From a virus, in the IMG/VR virus record IMGVR_UViG_3300006163_000008, positions 1 through 42,997 of that record: a stretch of 42,997 bases of DNA; one strand, 5' to 3'. Numbering within the stretch: the first letter of the stretch is position 1; the number at the start of each line of letters is the position of its first letter. Of this stretch, positions 1-8,804 are shown in pieces. The position numbers and the translations under genes were made by a program. Under the pieces are notes generated by a model. That model ran no database searches. It saw nothing but the letters and a program-made list of their open reading frames with translations, and was not told where the DNA came from.

Positions 1-881
1 CCGCCGCCGTTCGACTGTGAGCCGCTCGTGCCGGGCGATGTGTTGCCGCCGTAGGTTGGCACGCCTCCGTCCGACTGCGCCGGGCCGCGCACCATCTCGA
101 CGTGCACGCCGTAGCCGCCGATGATCGCGAGGTCGCCGGGCTTGATCTTGGAGCGGTCGGTGGTCCAGCCGCGGTAGCACTTCGCGCCTTGCTTCGCGTA
201 GTCCTCGATCGACGCAACCGATGCCATGTGCGAGTCGAGTCCTTGCACGCCTGCAGCGTCGAGCGCGTAATAGCACCAGCATCCGCACCACGGCTGCCGG
301 TCGAGCCAGGTGCCGCCGCCCGCTGTCTTGCGCTGCGCGATCTTGATCCCGTCGTTGCGGTTGTCGAAGTTGGAGTCGGGCGGCTGTTCGGTGTAGCCGA
401 CGCGCTTCGACTGATGCTGCATCGCGATGTCGCGCGGGTCCCCCTTCGTCTCCTGCTTCATCTTGTCGAACTGCGCGTTGATCAGCTTGACTGCGGTTGC
501 GTCCATCGCGGGCTGGCCCGCGTTCGGCAGCCCGTCCGGGATGCGGATCGAGCGTAGCCCGTTGAACGTGTTCTTCCCGACGAAGCCGGTCGGCTGCAGA
601 CCGAGTTGCCGTTGCACGCCTGCGACGCCTGAGTCCGCGACGTTGCCACCGGCTGCGCCGTGCGCGAACGTGTTCGTCATCTTGCGCTTGTTCTGCCCGG
701 TTGCCCACGCCCACGGTGCGCGCCCGGCGCGCGAGACGGTGCGGCGGATACCTTCGCAGTCGTCGCCGTCCGTAGACGGCGTGTACGCCGGTGCGGCGTC
801 AGGCGGGTAGAGCGGACGCGGGAAGCCCTTCACTTCGACCATCGGCCCACCCGGATAGCCCTTCTGCCACCACTCGCTCAT
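1..881 (-). CDS. Endolysin, CHAP-type (5' part; continues across the window ends)
   Basis: Peptidoglycan hydrolase for host lysis. ATG at 881 overlaps the stop of the preceding gene as ATGA. Residues about 80-112 resemble a peptidoglycan-binding repeat (GVAGVQRQLGLQPTG, then KNTFNGLRS). A CHAP/NlpC-like domain follows: Cys199 in WCGCWC is the likely nucleophile, His260 in GYGVHVEMV the likely base, and GGNTSPG fits the third conserved region. The frame leaves position 1 in mid-codon after S-N-G-G-G. It resumes exactly in frame at 42997 and stops at 42928, giving 316 aa if the molecule is circular. There is no signal peptide, so release needs a holin. Family call is strong; the exact bond cut (amidase or endopeptidase) is not readable. 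Confidence 0.88.
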   Translation of the reverse strand, partial: MSEWWQKGYPGGPMVEVKGFPRPLYPPDAAPAYTPSTDGDDCEGIRRTVSRAGRAPWAWATGQNKRKMTNTFAHGAAGGNVADSGVAGVQRQLGLQPTGFVGKNTFNGLRSIRIPDGLPNAGQPAMDATAVKLINAQFDKMKQETKGDPRDIAMQHQSKRVGYTEQPPDSNFDNRNDGIKIAQRKTAGGGTWLDRQPWCGCWCYYALDAAGVQGLDSHMASVASIEDYAKQGAKCYRGWTTDRSKIKPGDLAIIGGYGVHVEMVRGPAQSDGGVPTYGGNTSPGTSGSQSNGG

Positions 882-1342
882 GTCAGGACCTCGGTTGTGT
901 ACGCCGCTGCCAGCTCATCGTGCGAGATCGCGAAGCTGACGCCGTTCGCGCTGAGCACGACACGCGGCGGCAGCACGAGCGCGACACCGCCGGGCACGGC
1001 GAGTTCTTCCGGCTCCGTCACTTCGCGCGCTTCATACATCGGTGCTGTGAAGTCGGGCGCGACGGGCGCTGGCGGGTAGATCGGTTCGGGCGGCGGCGCC
1101 GGTGGTGTCGCGGTGGGCGGCGGCGCGGTCAGCGGTGGCGCGTCGGTCTGCTGATAGTAGGTCGCGAGTTGCTGCACCTGCGCGGCCTGGATCGCGTTCA
1201 TCTCTGCTTGCCACGCAGCGTACTGCTCGGCGTATTGCGCGTCGATCGCGGCGACCTGCTCGTCGTGCTGCGTGCGTGCACGTTCGTACTCCGCGACGCG
1301 CGCCTCGTGTGCTGCGAGATCATCGTTCAACACGTAGGGCAC
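878..1342 (-). CDS. Hypothetical coiled-coil/proline-rich protein between receptor-binding protein and endolysin
   Basis: 154 aa, not recognised. Residues 1-62 are charged and Ala/Gln-rich with a helical, coiled-coil look (AEYERARTQHDEQ). Residues about 68-95 are a proline-rich linker, and the C-terminal 50 residues look like beta strands (VALVLPPRVVLSANG). It sits 13 bp after the collar-type tail protein and overlaps the endolysin start, so a role in fibre assembly or fibre tip attachment is possible by position only. There is no membrane segment, so it is not a holin. Confidence 0.75.
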   Translation of the reverse strand: MPYVLNDDLAAHEARVAEYERARTQHDEQVAAIDAQYAEQYAAWQAEMNAIQAAQVQQLATYYQQTDAPPLTAPPPTATPPAPPPEPIYPPAPVAPDFTAPMYEAREVTEPEELAVPGGVALVLPPRVVLSANGVSFAISHDELAAAYTTEVLT

Positions 1343-1355
1343 GGTGCGCCTCCTG

Positions 1356-2168
1356 TCAGTCGTCCAGCTTCACGATGTATGGCACGAACACGGTCGGCGG
1401 CAGGTTCTCGTGCGCGCCGCCGCTGCCGTTGTTCAACGTCGTGATCCCGGTCCCGACGGCGTATATGCCGATCCCGGTTCCGGACCCGTATAGCGTGATC
1501 CCGGTCGGGTTCTGGCTCGTGCCGATGTTCCCCTGGTTCGACGCCGTGGTCATGCTGAACCCGGTCACGCCGGACGCGCCGCCACCTGCGGCTGGATACG
1601 CGAGCGACGGGTGCGTGTGGTACGGGTCTGCGACAGAGTGCGTATGCGCGACGTCGTTGATCGAGTGGGTATGTCCCGGGTCGTTGACGGTGTGCGCGTG
1701 CGCCGCGATCTCGGAGATGCCGAGCGTGTGGTATTCCTCGCCCGTCCGGCCCGCGAGCGTGGTCGCGGTGGCGCGCGTGATGCGGTTCGCGCGTGCGCCG
1801 CCGGGCATCGCGTCCATCCCGGCGGGGAGCACGCCGCGCATGTCGGGGACGCGGAACTTGCCTGCGCCCGGGTCGGCTAACCCACCGAACGTCTTCCAGT
1901 TCGGGGAGATGTTCGCGGACGCAAGCGGATAGGTGGCGCTGTCGTACGCGCCTCCGTCAGCCCAGACCCAATGTCCGTACGTTGCTTGTGCTGGCAGTGT
2001 CGGCCCGGGCCACATCTTCATCTCGCCGGGGATCGCACCTTGCGCGCGCACTTGCGTCAGGCACGCGTCAACACGGATCGCCAGGTCATCGACTCCATCG
2101 ACGCCTTGAATGTCGGCGGGCGAAGCGAGGTCGGGGTACGGGATCTGCCAGGTTGTCGTCTTCGCCAT
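1356..2168 (-). CDS. Tail collar-type receptor-binding/short fibre protein
   Basis: 270 aa. The central part shows the phage tail-collar pattern: GEMKMWPG near residue 47, then FRVPDMRGVLPAGMD near 103-117. The C-terminal half carries a run of H-x-H motifs (AAHAHTV, GHTHSIN, AHTHSVA, YHTHPS). In T4 long-fibre tips such histidine pairs coordinate iron along the trimer axis. The end (ENLPPTVFVPYIVKLDD) matches the closing motif common to collar domains. A good Shine-Dalgarno sequence (AAGGAGGC) precedes ATG 2168. It follows baseplate genes J and I, as expected for the host-recognition tip. Target receptor cannot be read. Confidence 0.82.
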   Translation of the reverse strand: MAKTTTWQIPYPDLASPADIQGVDGVDDLAIRVDACLTQVRAQGAIPGEMKMWPGPTLPAQATYGHWVWADGGAYDSATYPLASANISPNWKTFGGLADPGAGKFRVPDMRGVLPAGMDAMPGGARANRITRATATTLAGRTGEEYHTLGISEIAAHAHTVNDPGHTHSINDVAHTHSVADPYHTHPSLAYPAAGGGASGVTGFSMTTASNQGNIGTSQNPTGITLYGSGTGIGIYAVGTGITTLNNGSGGAHENLPPTVFVPYIVKLDD

Positions 2169-2177
2169 GCCGCCTCC

Positions 2178-2861
2178 TTATGCGGGCTGAGCGTTGCGGA
2201 CGTCGTTCCAGGTTGGGTACGCGGCCTTCACTTGCGCCCACGTCTGCCCGCTGTCCTTGAGTTGCTGCCACGTCTGCCCGGGCGTCGTCGTGTAGTTGAG
2301 GATGATCCCCGCGGGCTTCTGCCCGAGCAGCGCGTTCAGCGTCAGCGTCGGGTTCGGCGTCTGCGATGTGTACGTGCTCACGTCGAGGATGTACGCGTAC
2401 TCGGGTGACTGCGCCGGGTTGCCGGACCGTTCGCGGAACAGCACCGTCTTCGCGCCGGTCAGCGTTGCCTGCGCGGCGCCGATCATCGCTGCGCGTGTGC
2501 CGCGCTGGAAGCCGTCCGTCGAGAGGATGCGCTGCCGGTCTTGCGCGTCGGTCTGTCCGGAGACGAGACGCACGCCGATGAACTGAGCGAGCCACGGCAG
2601 CGCCTCGGGCGGGCAGCGGTTCACGTCGAGCAGCAACGACCAGCCCGGGCCGTCTTCGCTATCGCGCACCCAATCTTCGATCAGCTGATACATGACGCCG
2701 AGCGCGTTCACGTACGTCAGCAGCGACCAGCCGGTGTCTTCGTCCGCGGCTGCGAGCGGCGACAGCATCGCGTACAGCCGCTCAGCGAACGTGTCCGGTG
2801 TCAGGTTGGCGGGCGGGTCGGCCAGCTGGTCCGGCGCGGTGAGTGGGCGCCAGTCGTTCAT
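2178..2861 (-). CDS. Baseplate wedge/tail protein I (P2 gpI-like)
   Basis: 227 aa. ATG at 2861 forms ATGA with the stop of gpJ. Family features are the N-terminal LPPLAAADEDTG-type region, the central WLAQFIGVRL and R-x-R-I-L-S-T-D-G-F-Q-R-G-T block, and a late beta-rich region. The C-terminus has short W-x-x-L/V repeats (TWQQLKDSGQTWAQVK), seen at the end of many actinophage gpI proteins. In P2-like tails gpI joins gpJ in the baseplate wedge, and the gene order W-J-I is preserved here. A longer frame starting upstream at 3029 exists but lies inside gpJ, so I reject it. Confidence 0.8.
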   Translation of the reverse strand: MNDWRPLTAPDQLADPPANLTPDTFAERLYAMLSPLAAADEDTGWSLLTYVNALGVMYQLIEDWVRDSEDGPGWSLLLDVNRCPPEALPWLAQFIGVRLVSGQTDAQDRQRILSTDGFQRGTRAAMIGAAQATLTGAKTVLFRERSGNPAQSPEYAYILDVSTYTSQTPNPTLTLNALLGQKPAGIILNYTTTPGQTWQQLKDSGQTWAQVKAAYPTWNDVRNAQPA

Positions 2862-4030
2862 CCGACCGTCGCTGTGCCGGTGATCGCGCCGGGCCGCGGC
2901 AGCGGTGCGACGCCGGGCATCGTGATGTCGGTGGTGCCGAACGTGCCACCGGCGATGCGTGTCTGCAGCGTGACGACGCGGTGCACGCCGTCTACGCGGT
3001 TGATCTGCTCGGATACTTCCAGATACCACACGTGCGTGTCGTTGATCCAGGCGAGCGTGGAGCCGGGATCACCGAACTCCGGTGCGCCCCACTGGCCCGG
3101 CGACAGATACGACTGCAGCTGCGCGATGACAGCGTTCGCGACGGTCGTCGGGTCATTGCCCGCGTAGCAGGTGACCGTGAACTGGACGTCGATGGTGGTG
3201 TACGTCGGGTCGGCAACGAAGACGAGGAAGTTCACTTCGCGTTGCGCCTGCAGCGACGCGAGCACGTCCGACTTCACCTGCGCTGGCACGGCGTTCCCGG
3301 CGTCGTCCACGAGCACGACGGTCACGCAGCGCGGCACGTTCGCGGTGCTCGTGCTCGCGTTGTAACCGTCGATCGCGGTTGCGCGTGCGACGGACGGGTT
3401 CGCCTGCGCGAGCAGCGCGAAGTCCTTCGGCAGGATCGGCCGCGGCGCGAGCAGCGTCAACAGATCGGACAGCCGTGCCAGGTACGCGTCGTCTGTCTCG
3501 GCGTCTTGCCCGCCGGACGTTGCGCCGTTGAGCGTGATGGTCGAGATGAAGTCGAGCTGGTCGAGCGGCTGCACGGTGCCGGTCAGCCCGGACGCGGCGG
3601 CGCCCGGGTCGATCGCACGGATCGCGACGTTAGCGACGACGGTCTGTCCGAACGGGAACGTGAAGTCGTCGGTCGTCTCGAACGCGTAGCTGTCATACGA
3701 GGCGGGCGGTGTGATCGCGAGCAGCGTTCCGGCGGGTACGGCGTACCCGGCTGTGTCGAGCGCGGTCCAGGTGGTCGTGCCGCCCGCAGCAACGGCGTCG
3801 ATCGGCGGCAGCCCGAGTACCGTCGCTCCGTAGTACCGGAAGATGGATTCGGGCACGAGCGTGATCAGCGTGCGCAGCTCGGACGCAACCTGCGCGAGCG
3901 ACTCAACGAGCCACGCTTCCAGGTTCGCGGGCGACGGCAGCCAGCCGGGCACGTTCGTCTCGATGTACGCGAACGCTTCTTCGGCCAGGTCGGTCGGGTC
4001 GGTTGCGACCGGAACGTCGATGTAGCCCAC
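2858..4030 (-). CDS. Baseplate J-like protein
   Basis: 390 aa, typical length for the gpJ/Baseplate_J family that forms the wedge of contractile-tail baseplates. Recognisable blocks are the N-terminal EEAFAYIETNVPGW, GTTTWTALDTAGYAVPAGT near residues 85-105, and the central GAASGLTGTVQPLDQLDF followed by GGQDAETDDAYLARL, the most diagnostic gpJ signature (short residues, then D-x-x-Y-L-x-R). Starts 2 bp after the gp25-like gene ends and overlaps gpI by ATGA. Confidence 0.92.
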   Translation of the reverse strand: MGYIDVPVATDPTDLAEEAFAYIETNVPGWLPSPANLEAWLVESLAQVASELRTLITLVPESIFRYYGATVLGLPPIDAVAAGGTTTWTALDTAGYAVPAGTLLAITPPASYDSYAFETTDDFTFPFGQTVVANVAIRAIDPGAAASGLTGTVQPLDQLDFISTITLNGATSGGQDAETDDAYLARLSDLLTLLAPRPILPKDFALLAQANPSVARATAIDGYNASTSTANVPRCVTVVLVDDAGNAVPAQVKSDVLASLQAQREVNFLVFVADPTYTTIDVQFTVTCYAGNDPTTVANAVIAQLQSYLSPGQWGAPEFGDPGSTLAWINDTHVWYLEVSEQINRVDGVHRVVTLQTRIAGGTFGTTDITMPGVAPLPRPGAITGTATVG

Positions 4031-4032
4031 GG

Positions 4033-4353
4033 TTACGCCTCCGTTCTGACGCGCACGGTTGTCTCGATGTGCGCCACGAGTTCGTCAAGTAGATCGGGCT
4101 GCGCGTCGAGGACAACGGCGGCGCGCGGTTCCCACAGTTCGATCACGGTTCGGATCGCACCGAGGTCGGGTCCGGGTGATGTGAACGCCGGGTCGGGCAG
4201 GCCAAAGTCGGGCAGCTCGACGCGGTAGCCGAGCGGGCAGAGCATGACCGCGAGCACGCAGTCGGCTATCTCATCGAGTGAGTCCTGCTCGCTGACCGCT
4301 GCGAGCGGCGACGCGAACGTGAACGGCAGCGAGAAGTGCGGGACGTCTGCCAT
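4033..4353 (-). CDS. Baseplate wedge protein, gp25/gpW-like
   Basis: About 106 aa, the usual size of the T4 gp25 / P2 gpW family. Motifs: EIADCVLAVMLCPLGYRVELPDFGLPD (split here as CPLGYRVELPDFG), corresponding to the family pattern R-x-x-P-x-F-G. The C-terminus has the E-x-W-E-P-R-A and LVAHIETTVRV segments. In T4-type baseplates gp25 holds the sheath initiation point and the wedge together. ATG at 4353 is preceded by an in-frame GTG at 4356; I choose ATG. Upstream of gpJ as in P2. Confidence 0.88.
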   Translation of the reverse strand: MADVPHFSLPFTFASPLAAVSEQDSLDEIADCVLAVMLCPLGYRVELPDFGLPDPAFTSPGPDLGAIRTVIELWEPRAAVVLDAQPDLLDELVAHIETTVRVRTEA

Positions 4354-4356
4354 CAC

Positions 4357-4629
4357 TCAGGCGGCGGGGCGCAGCGCCTGTACTTCGGAGAGGATCATCT
4401 GGTCGGTGATGACGGCCTCGTCGGCACCCGGGTCGTACGTTTGATCGTCAGGGTGTGACGCTTGCGCCGACGCCCACGCTTCGTCCCAGCCTGGCGACGA
4501 CGCCCACGTGCGCCGATGCGTAAACGCCCACGCGTCCGGGTCAGTCTCGCCCTGCTGCGCGGCGCACTGCGCGACGCGTGCAAGCATCGAGCCGTTCGCG
4601 GCGATGTCCGCCTGGTTCAGGTAGCTCAT
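4357..4629 (-). CDS. Small hypothetical protein in the tail module
   Basis: 90 aa. The opening YLNQADIAANGSMLARVAQC and the TDPDAWAFTH segment resemble a small family often found among actinophage baseplate or fibre genes; function unknown. Acidic C-terminal half ending in VQALRPAA, no membrane segment. ATG 4629 has a weak purine-rich leader (GGAGACACC). It lies between the fibre gene and the gp25-like wedge gene, so a structural or assembly role is likely only from context. Confidence 0.75.
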   Translation of the reverse strand: MSYLNQADIAANGSMLARVAQCAAQQGETDPDAWAFTHRRTWASSPGWDEAWASAQASHPDDQTYDPGADEAVITDQMILSEVQALRPAA

Positions 4630-4642
4630 GGTGTCTCCTTCC

Positions 4643-5608
4643 TCACTGCACGAATCTCGGGACCGTTCGAATGAAGCGCGAAGAGAACGTCACGCTCTGC
4701 GCGTTCGACACGCTGTACCGGCTATGAAGTCCGCCGCCCGCCGCGATCGAGACGCCACGCAGCGCGCGGCTGTACGACGACATGTAGCCGCCCGCAGGCT
4801 GGTTGTAGAGGCTCATCGCCAGGCTTGAGATGCCGTTGCCGTTGATGTCGGTCAACGTCATGTAGGCGTTCGCCACTCCGGCAACGTTCGGGTAAGCCGA
4901 GCAGCCCCATTCGGTCAGGTACTCGCCGCCGCGTGGCAGATAGATGTACGGCCCGGTCAGATCGACGGCCGATCCGCTCGACGTTGACGCCGATGCGTCG
5001 ATGTCAGCTTCGATCGGCGGACCGCCTATGAACAGCCACACCGCCCACGCCGCGTTCCATGAGAACGCCCAGCGCGTAATCCCGAACCCGTACTGATTGC
5101 CGGACGGCGTGAACGTCATGATCCAGATGTCGCCATCGGCCGGGGATGCAGGTGGTGTCGTGTTGCCGTTCGGCGTGGTCGTGATCTTCGGCAGCCCGAC
5201 GTCGGCCGGAGTGATCGCGGACCACACCGCCGCACCGCCGACGCCTTTGAGCCACTGTCCGTTGACGACGGCGGGCACCGTTGCGACGGTCGTCCACTGC
5301 GTGTCGTAGTCGGTCGCCGTCTTCTTCGCGAGCAGCTGGCCGGTCGTACCGCCAGCGACGACACCTGGCCCGGTAGCGCCGGTCGGTCCTTGCGGTCCGG
5401 TTGTGCCTTGCGCTCCGGTCGCGCCGGTCGCGCCCTGCGGTCCTTGCGGACCCGTGTTCCCGATCGGTCCTTGCGCGCCTTGCGGTCCTTGCACGCCTTG
5501 CGGTCCTTGTGCACCTGTCAGTCCGGTGGGTCCTTGGATCACGAGGTCGGCCCAGCCGGTCGATGTCTTGACGCGGATCGCGCGCGGTGTGTCGATCGTC
5601 GGACTCAC
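4643..5608 (-). CDS. Collagen-like tail fibre protein
   Basis: 321 aa. GTG at 5608 forms GTGA with the stop of the preceding gene. Residues about 28-72 are Gly-X-Y repeats ([19 protein letters not shown] and onward) expected to form a trimeric collagen-like shaft. The remaining 240 residues are Trp-, Gly- and Thr-rich, with an end domain (residues about 205-321, including [19 protein letters not shown]) that looks like a C1q/TNF-like jelly-roll tip, which is an inference. The same frame is open far upstream on the minus strand, but that stretch is the shadow of the next gene. Likely host-contact fibre. Confidence 0.82.
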   Translation of the reverse strand: MSPTIDTPRAIRVKTSTGWADLVIQGPTGLTGAQGPQGVQGPQGAQGPIGNTGPQGPQGATGATGAQGTTGPQGPTGATGPGVVAGGTTGQLLAKKTATDYDTQWTTVATVPAVVNGQWLKGVGGAAVWSAITPADVGLPKITTTPNGNTTPPASPADGDIWIMTFTPSGNQYGFGITRWAFSWNAAWAVWLFIGGPPIEADIDASASTSSGSAVDLTGPYIYLPRGGEYLTEWGCSAYPNVAGVANAYMTLTDINGNGISSLAMSLYNQPAGGYMSSYSRALRGVSIAAGGGLHSRYSVSNAQSVTFSSRFIRTVPRFVQ

Positions 5609-6951
5609 AGCGTGTGTCCTGCGAGGTCGGCCCATGTGACGTGCGTGCCGGTGCCGATCGCGATCGGCGGCGGATCGCTCGTGATCCAGATCGCGCCGAC
5701 AGGTGCGTTCGTCGGTTCGACTGCCTGCTCGTAGACGGCGAGCACGCCCGGCGCGCCCTGCGCACCTGTCGGTCCTGCCGGACCCGTTGCACCGGCGGGA
5801 CCTTGCGTGCCGGTGGCGCCCTGCGGTCCTTGCGCGCCGGTTGCGCCGGTTGCGCCTTGCGGGCCGCGCAGGCTGCCGCGCGATGTCCACGTGCTCGTGC
5901 CGGTCTTCTCGTAGTACGTGCCGCTCGCGGAGTCCAGGTACCAATCCCCGACGATGCCGGTCGCGGGCGCAGGAGCGCCGCTGCCGGTGAACCAGACCTC
6001 GCCCGGCGTACCTGCCGCACCTTGCGATCCCGTGGCGCCAGCGGGTCCCTGAGGACCTTGCGCGCCCGTTGCGCCGGTGGCGCCCTGCGGGCCGGTGGCG
6101 CCCGGCACGCCTTGCGGCCCGGCTGGTCCCTGCAGGCCGGTGTCGCCCTTCGGTCCTTGCGCGCCGGTGGCGCCCTGCGCGCCCGTTGCGCCCGGCGGTC
6201 CTTGCGCGCCCGGCGTGCCAGCTGCGCCGGTGTCGCCCTTCGGCCCGGTGCCGACGCGCGTCACCGACAGCCACGTGGACTGCGCCGCCGACGTGAGCGC
6301 CGTCGCCGTGTCGGAGTACGCCTGCAGCCCGAGCACCGTGCCTTCGTTCACGTACATCTCGCCGCCCGTGATCACCGGCATCACGGACGACTTGACGGTC
6401 GGCGTTCCCTCGATCAGTCCGTACACCTGCACGGCGGTCAGCGCAGCCACGCGCACGGCGCGCTCGCCGGTCTGTTGCGTGCCCGAGAACGCAACCGACG
6501 CGGTGACGGCGTACACGCCTGCGCTCACACAGATGATGCCGCCCGCGTTCGGCCCGCTCGTGACGCGTTGGAACGTGTCGTCGCCGTGCTGCATGATCAC
6601 GCCGGTGATCGGCACCGGCGTCCACACGTTCGCCGGAACGGTCGTGCTCGGCTGCCCGGCGAACAGCGTCAGCGTGTCGTCCGCGATGCCGCCGCCCTTC
6701 GGCGGCGCCAACGTCATCACCCACGGTGTCTCGCGCTCATCGAAGACGACGAGGCAGTCGTCGCCGCGAATCGGCAGCGCGGAGCTGGGCGACCACGGGC
6801 ACGGTCCCCATTGGATGCGCGAACCGTCGAACGCCTGCACCGTCACGAACAGGTCGTCGTCCACGGACGCAGGTGTGTTCGCGATCGTGCCGTGCACCGC
6901 GGACTGCGGCGCCGGTGGCGCGTCGGAGATCAGGTCGAGCAGCTCTGTCAT
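5605..6951 (-). CDS. Baseplate-attached fibre: OB-like domain, jelly-roll and collagen repeats
   Basis: 448 aa; ATG 6951 overlaps the hub stop (ATGA). Residues 1-70 ([19 protein letters not shown], then [14 protein letters not shown]) look like the small beta-barrel that docks proteins to the baseplate spike. Residues about 80-200 include [19 protein letters not shown], a C1q/TNF-like pattern. Two blocks of Gly-X-Y repeats follow (about 215-300 and 345-400), separated by a spacer with [17 protein letters not shown], a sequence commonly found between collagen repeats in bacterial and phage proteins. A probable trimeric side fibre; domain names are from memory of patterns, not from a search. 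Confidence 0.8.
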   Translation of the reverse strand: MTELLDLISDAPPAPQSAVHGTIANTPASVDDDLFVTVQAFDGSRIQWGPCPWSPSSALPIRGDDCLVVFDERETPWVMTLAPPKGGGIADDTLTLFAGQPSTTVPANVWTPVPITGVIMQHGDDTFQRVTSGPNAGGIICVSAGVYAVTASVAFSGTQQTGERAVRVAALTAVQVYGLIEGTPTVKSSVMPVITGGEMYVNEGTVLGLQAYSDTATALTSAAQSTWLSVTRVGTGPKGDTGAAGTPGAQGPPGATGAQGATGAQGPKGDTGLQGPAGPQGVPGATGPQGATGATGAQGPQGPAGATGSQGAAGTPGEVWFTGSGAPAPATGIVGDWYLDSASGTYYEKTGTSTWTSRGSLRGPQGATGATGAQGPQGATGTQGPAGATGPAGPTGAQGAPGVLAVYEQAVEPTNAPVGAIWITSDPPPIAIGTGTHVTWADLAGHTL

Positions 6952-8804
6952 GTCTCGGGCCAGTGGCGCGCGACGAAGCCGGACGTCGGATGCATGTTCG
7001 GGTTGAAGCCGGGACCTCCCCAACCCTTGCCCCACTGTCCGGTGCCGAAGTGCTGATTGCCCTTCGTTGTGTGGAAGACGATGAACGCGTGCGTGAGGTT
7101 CGTGTACACGGTCAGGTACCTGCCGGGTCCGGCGGCGCCCCACGACATCAGCGGGCCGGACGTCGGCGCAGGTCCACCCGGGCGCAGCCCGAGTCCACCG
7201 GCGGCGAGCACGGCGCAGACAGAGCCTGAGCAGTCGAAGCCGACGCCCGGGTCGCGTCCGGTGCCGCGGTCGGGCACACCGGCGCGCGCGTGTCCGCCTC
7301 CCCACACGTACGGGTAGTGATGGTTGTGGATCGAGATCGCCGCGGCGTACGCCTGCTCGACCGCGTTCGTCGCCGGGTTGTCGGCTTCGCCGCTGCCGCC
7401 GCTGGCCGCGTTCAGCTTGCCGAGCGTGATGCCGTCGCGTGTGCGTGGGTCGGGCACCTGTTCGGTGTCGGCGGCTGGTTCCTTCAACGGCTTGCCGCGC
7501 TTGCGCAACGTGATCGTCGCGTCCGCGTCGTACAGGCTGCGGCGCACGTCGTGCACGATCCAGATGCCGTCCGCCGGGCCGAGGTCATGCAGCTGCACGG
7601 TGCTGCCCGGGTCGGCAGCCCAACGCGACGCGCGCGCGGTGATCGTGACTTCGCTGGACACCTTGCCGTTGTCGAGGTCGAAGTCGATCGCGGCGACGCC
7701 GGGTGTCTGCTCGCTGACGGTGACGGGTGTGCTCAGCGCGAGCAGGTCGTCGTCGGCCACGAAGTAGATCCGTCCCTCGTTGCAGAAGCAGCGCCAGTTC
7801 ACTTCCTGCGCCAGCCGCTGCAGGCACGTCCACGAATCCTCGGGGTGCCCGTTGACGGCGCCGCGGCGGAACTGATACGGCAGCGTGCGCCGCGTTGCGC
7901 GTGTGTCGGACACGCCCGGCACCGAGCCGTTGCGAAGGTACTTCCTGTACGCGCCCGACGAGTACGTGCTCCACGCGCGCAGCCCTTGCGCCTTGTAGAT
8001 CGTGACGGCGCACTGCGCGTTGAACGACTGGTCGGCGGCGAGCAGCTTCGCCTTCGGGTAGCCGTGCACCGAGTTGATCCGCCAGCATCCGTAGTCGTAC
8101 GTGCCGTTGCTGTTCGGCCCGCCGACCGCACCGGCGCGGCCCGATGACTCTGCGAGCGCGATCGCAGCCATCGTCGGTGCGACGGCGCGCGGTCCGCCCG
8201 CCTGAATCCACAGCGACTGCAGCTGCGCCGAGTTGTACGTGCCGTCCTTTGACGGCGACGGTGGCGCGCTCGTGTCGGCGGTGGTCGTGCTCGCGGCAAC
8301 GGCCTGCTTCTTGTGTAGCTGCGGGCAGACGAACGACGGCGCCGGGTGCAGCTCGCGCACGAGCGAGAGCGCGAACTCGGCGCGGGTGACGGTGGCACGC
8401 GAAGCCGTCTCGACCTTCGGCTTCACCTTGCCGTGCCCGGACGTCGCCTTGCGCGGGCCGCGGATCGCGCGCAGCCGCGCCACGTCGCGGTCTTCGAACG
8501 TCAGCGTCAGCTGGTCGTCCTGCTTCGACACCTGCGCGAGCCGGAACCAGAAGCGGTCGAGGCGCACGTCGATCGTGTGCGCGAACAGACCGGAACGGAG
8601 CAGCGTGCGCGCCGGGTCGTGCAGCGTGACGCGCAACGTCGAGGCGCCATCGGTCGTGCGTTCCAGCTCGCCCTCGATGATGCTGTTCTGCACGCGCTTG
8701 TCCAGGCTGTGCGCCGTGCGCCCGCGCACGTCGAGCACGAACGTCACGATGTCGAGGTCGATCACCGGCGCCGGTGCAACGGAACGGAACGCGAGCGCGC
8801 TCAT
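6948..8804 (-). CDS. Baseplate hub protein with embedded lytic transglycosylase-like and C-terminal NlpC/P60 domains
   Basis: 618 aa. Residues 1-150 and about 315-445 form a gpD/gp27-like hub ([52 protein letters not shown]). Inserted at about 185-295 is a lysozyme-like domain: IALAESSGR with Glu219 as likely catalytic acid, then [15 protein letters not shown] and [10 protein letters not shown]. Residues 480-618 are an NlpC/P60 cysteine peptidase: Cys525 in GFDCSGSV and His572 in NLTHAFIVF. One polypeptide therefore offers a glycan-strand cutter and a stem-peptide cutter at the tail tip, fitting local wall digestion during DNA entry. Lies between the LysM adaptor and the fibre. Confidence 0.86.
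   Translation of the reverse strand: MSALAFRSVAPAPVIDLDIVTFVLDVRGRTAHSLDKRVQNSIIEGELERTTDGASTLRVTLHDPARTLLRSGLFAHTIDVRLDRFWFRLAQVSKQDDQLTLTFEDRDVARLRAIRGPRKATSGHGKVKPKVETASRATVTRAEFALSLVRELHPAPSFVCPQLHKKQAVAASTTTADTSAPPSPSKDGTYNSAQLQSLWIQAGGPRAVAPTMAAIALAESSGRAGAVGGPNSNGTYDYGCWRINSVHGYPKAKLLAADQSFNAQCAVTIYKAQGLRAWSTYSSGAYRKYLRNGSVPGVSDTRATRRTLPYQFRRGAVNGHPEDSWTCLQRLAQEVNWRCFCNEGRIYFVADDDLLALSTPVTVSEQTPGVAAIDFDLDNGKVSSEVTITARASRWAADPGSTVQLHDLGPADGIWIVHDVRRSLYDADATITLRKRGKPLKEPAADTEQVPDPRTRDGITLGKLNAASGGSGEADNPATNAVEQAYAAAISIHNHHYPYVWGGGHARAGVPDRGTGRDPGVGFDCSGSVCAVLAAGGLGLRPGGPAPTSGPLMSWGAAGPGRYLTVYTNLTHAFIVFHTTKGNQHFGTGQWGKGWGGPGFNPNMHPTSGFVARHWPET

Noticed and set aside
2843-4228. Long plus-strand frame (461 codons) opposite gpJ
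   Set aside because: Arg/Val/His-rich antisense shadow of well-recognised gpJ and gp25-like genes; such frames stay open because of high GC at third positions.
5350-6240. Repetitive DNA that could be taken for a CRISPR or tandem-repeat array
   Set aside because: Repeats are codons for Gly-X-Y collagen-like stretches (GGTCCTTGCG-type units in phase with the frame), not spaced identical repeats.
4643-6724. Very long (693-codon) minus-strand frame with an Arg/His-rich N-terminal half
   Set aside because: Upstream of 5608 it is the shadow of the collagen-like/OB fibre gene; composition is unnatural and GTG 5608 with GTGA coupling is the true start.
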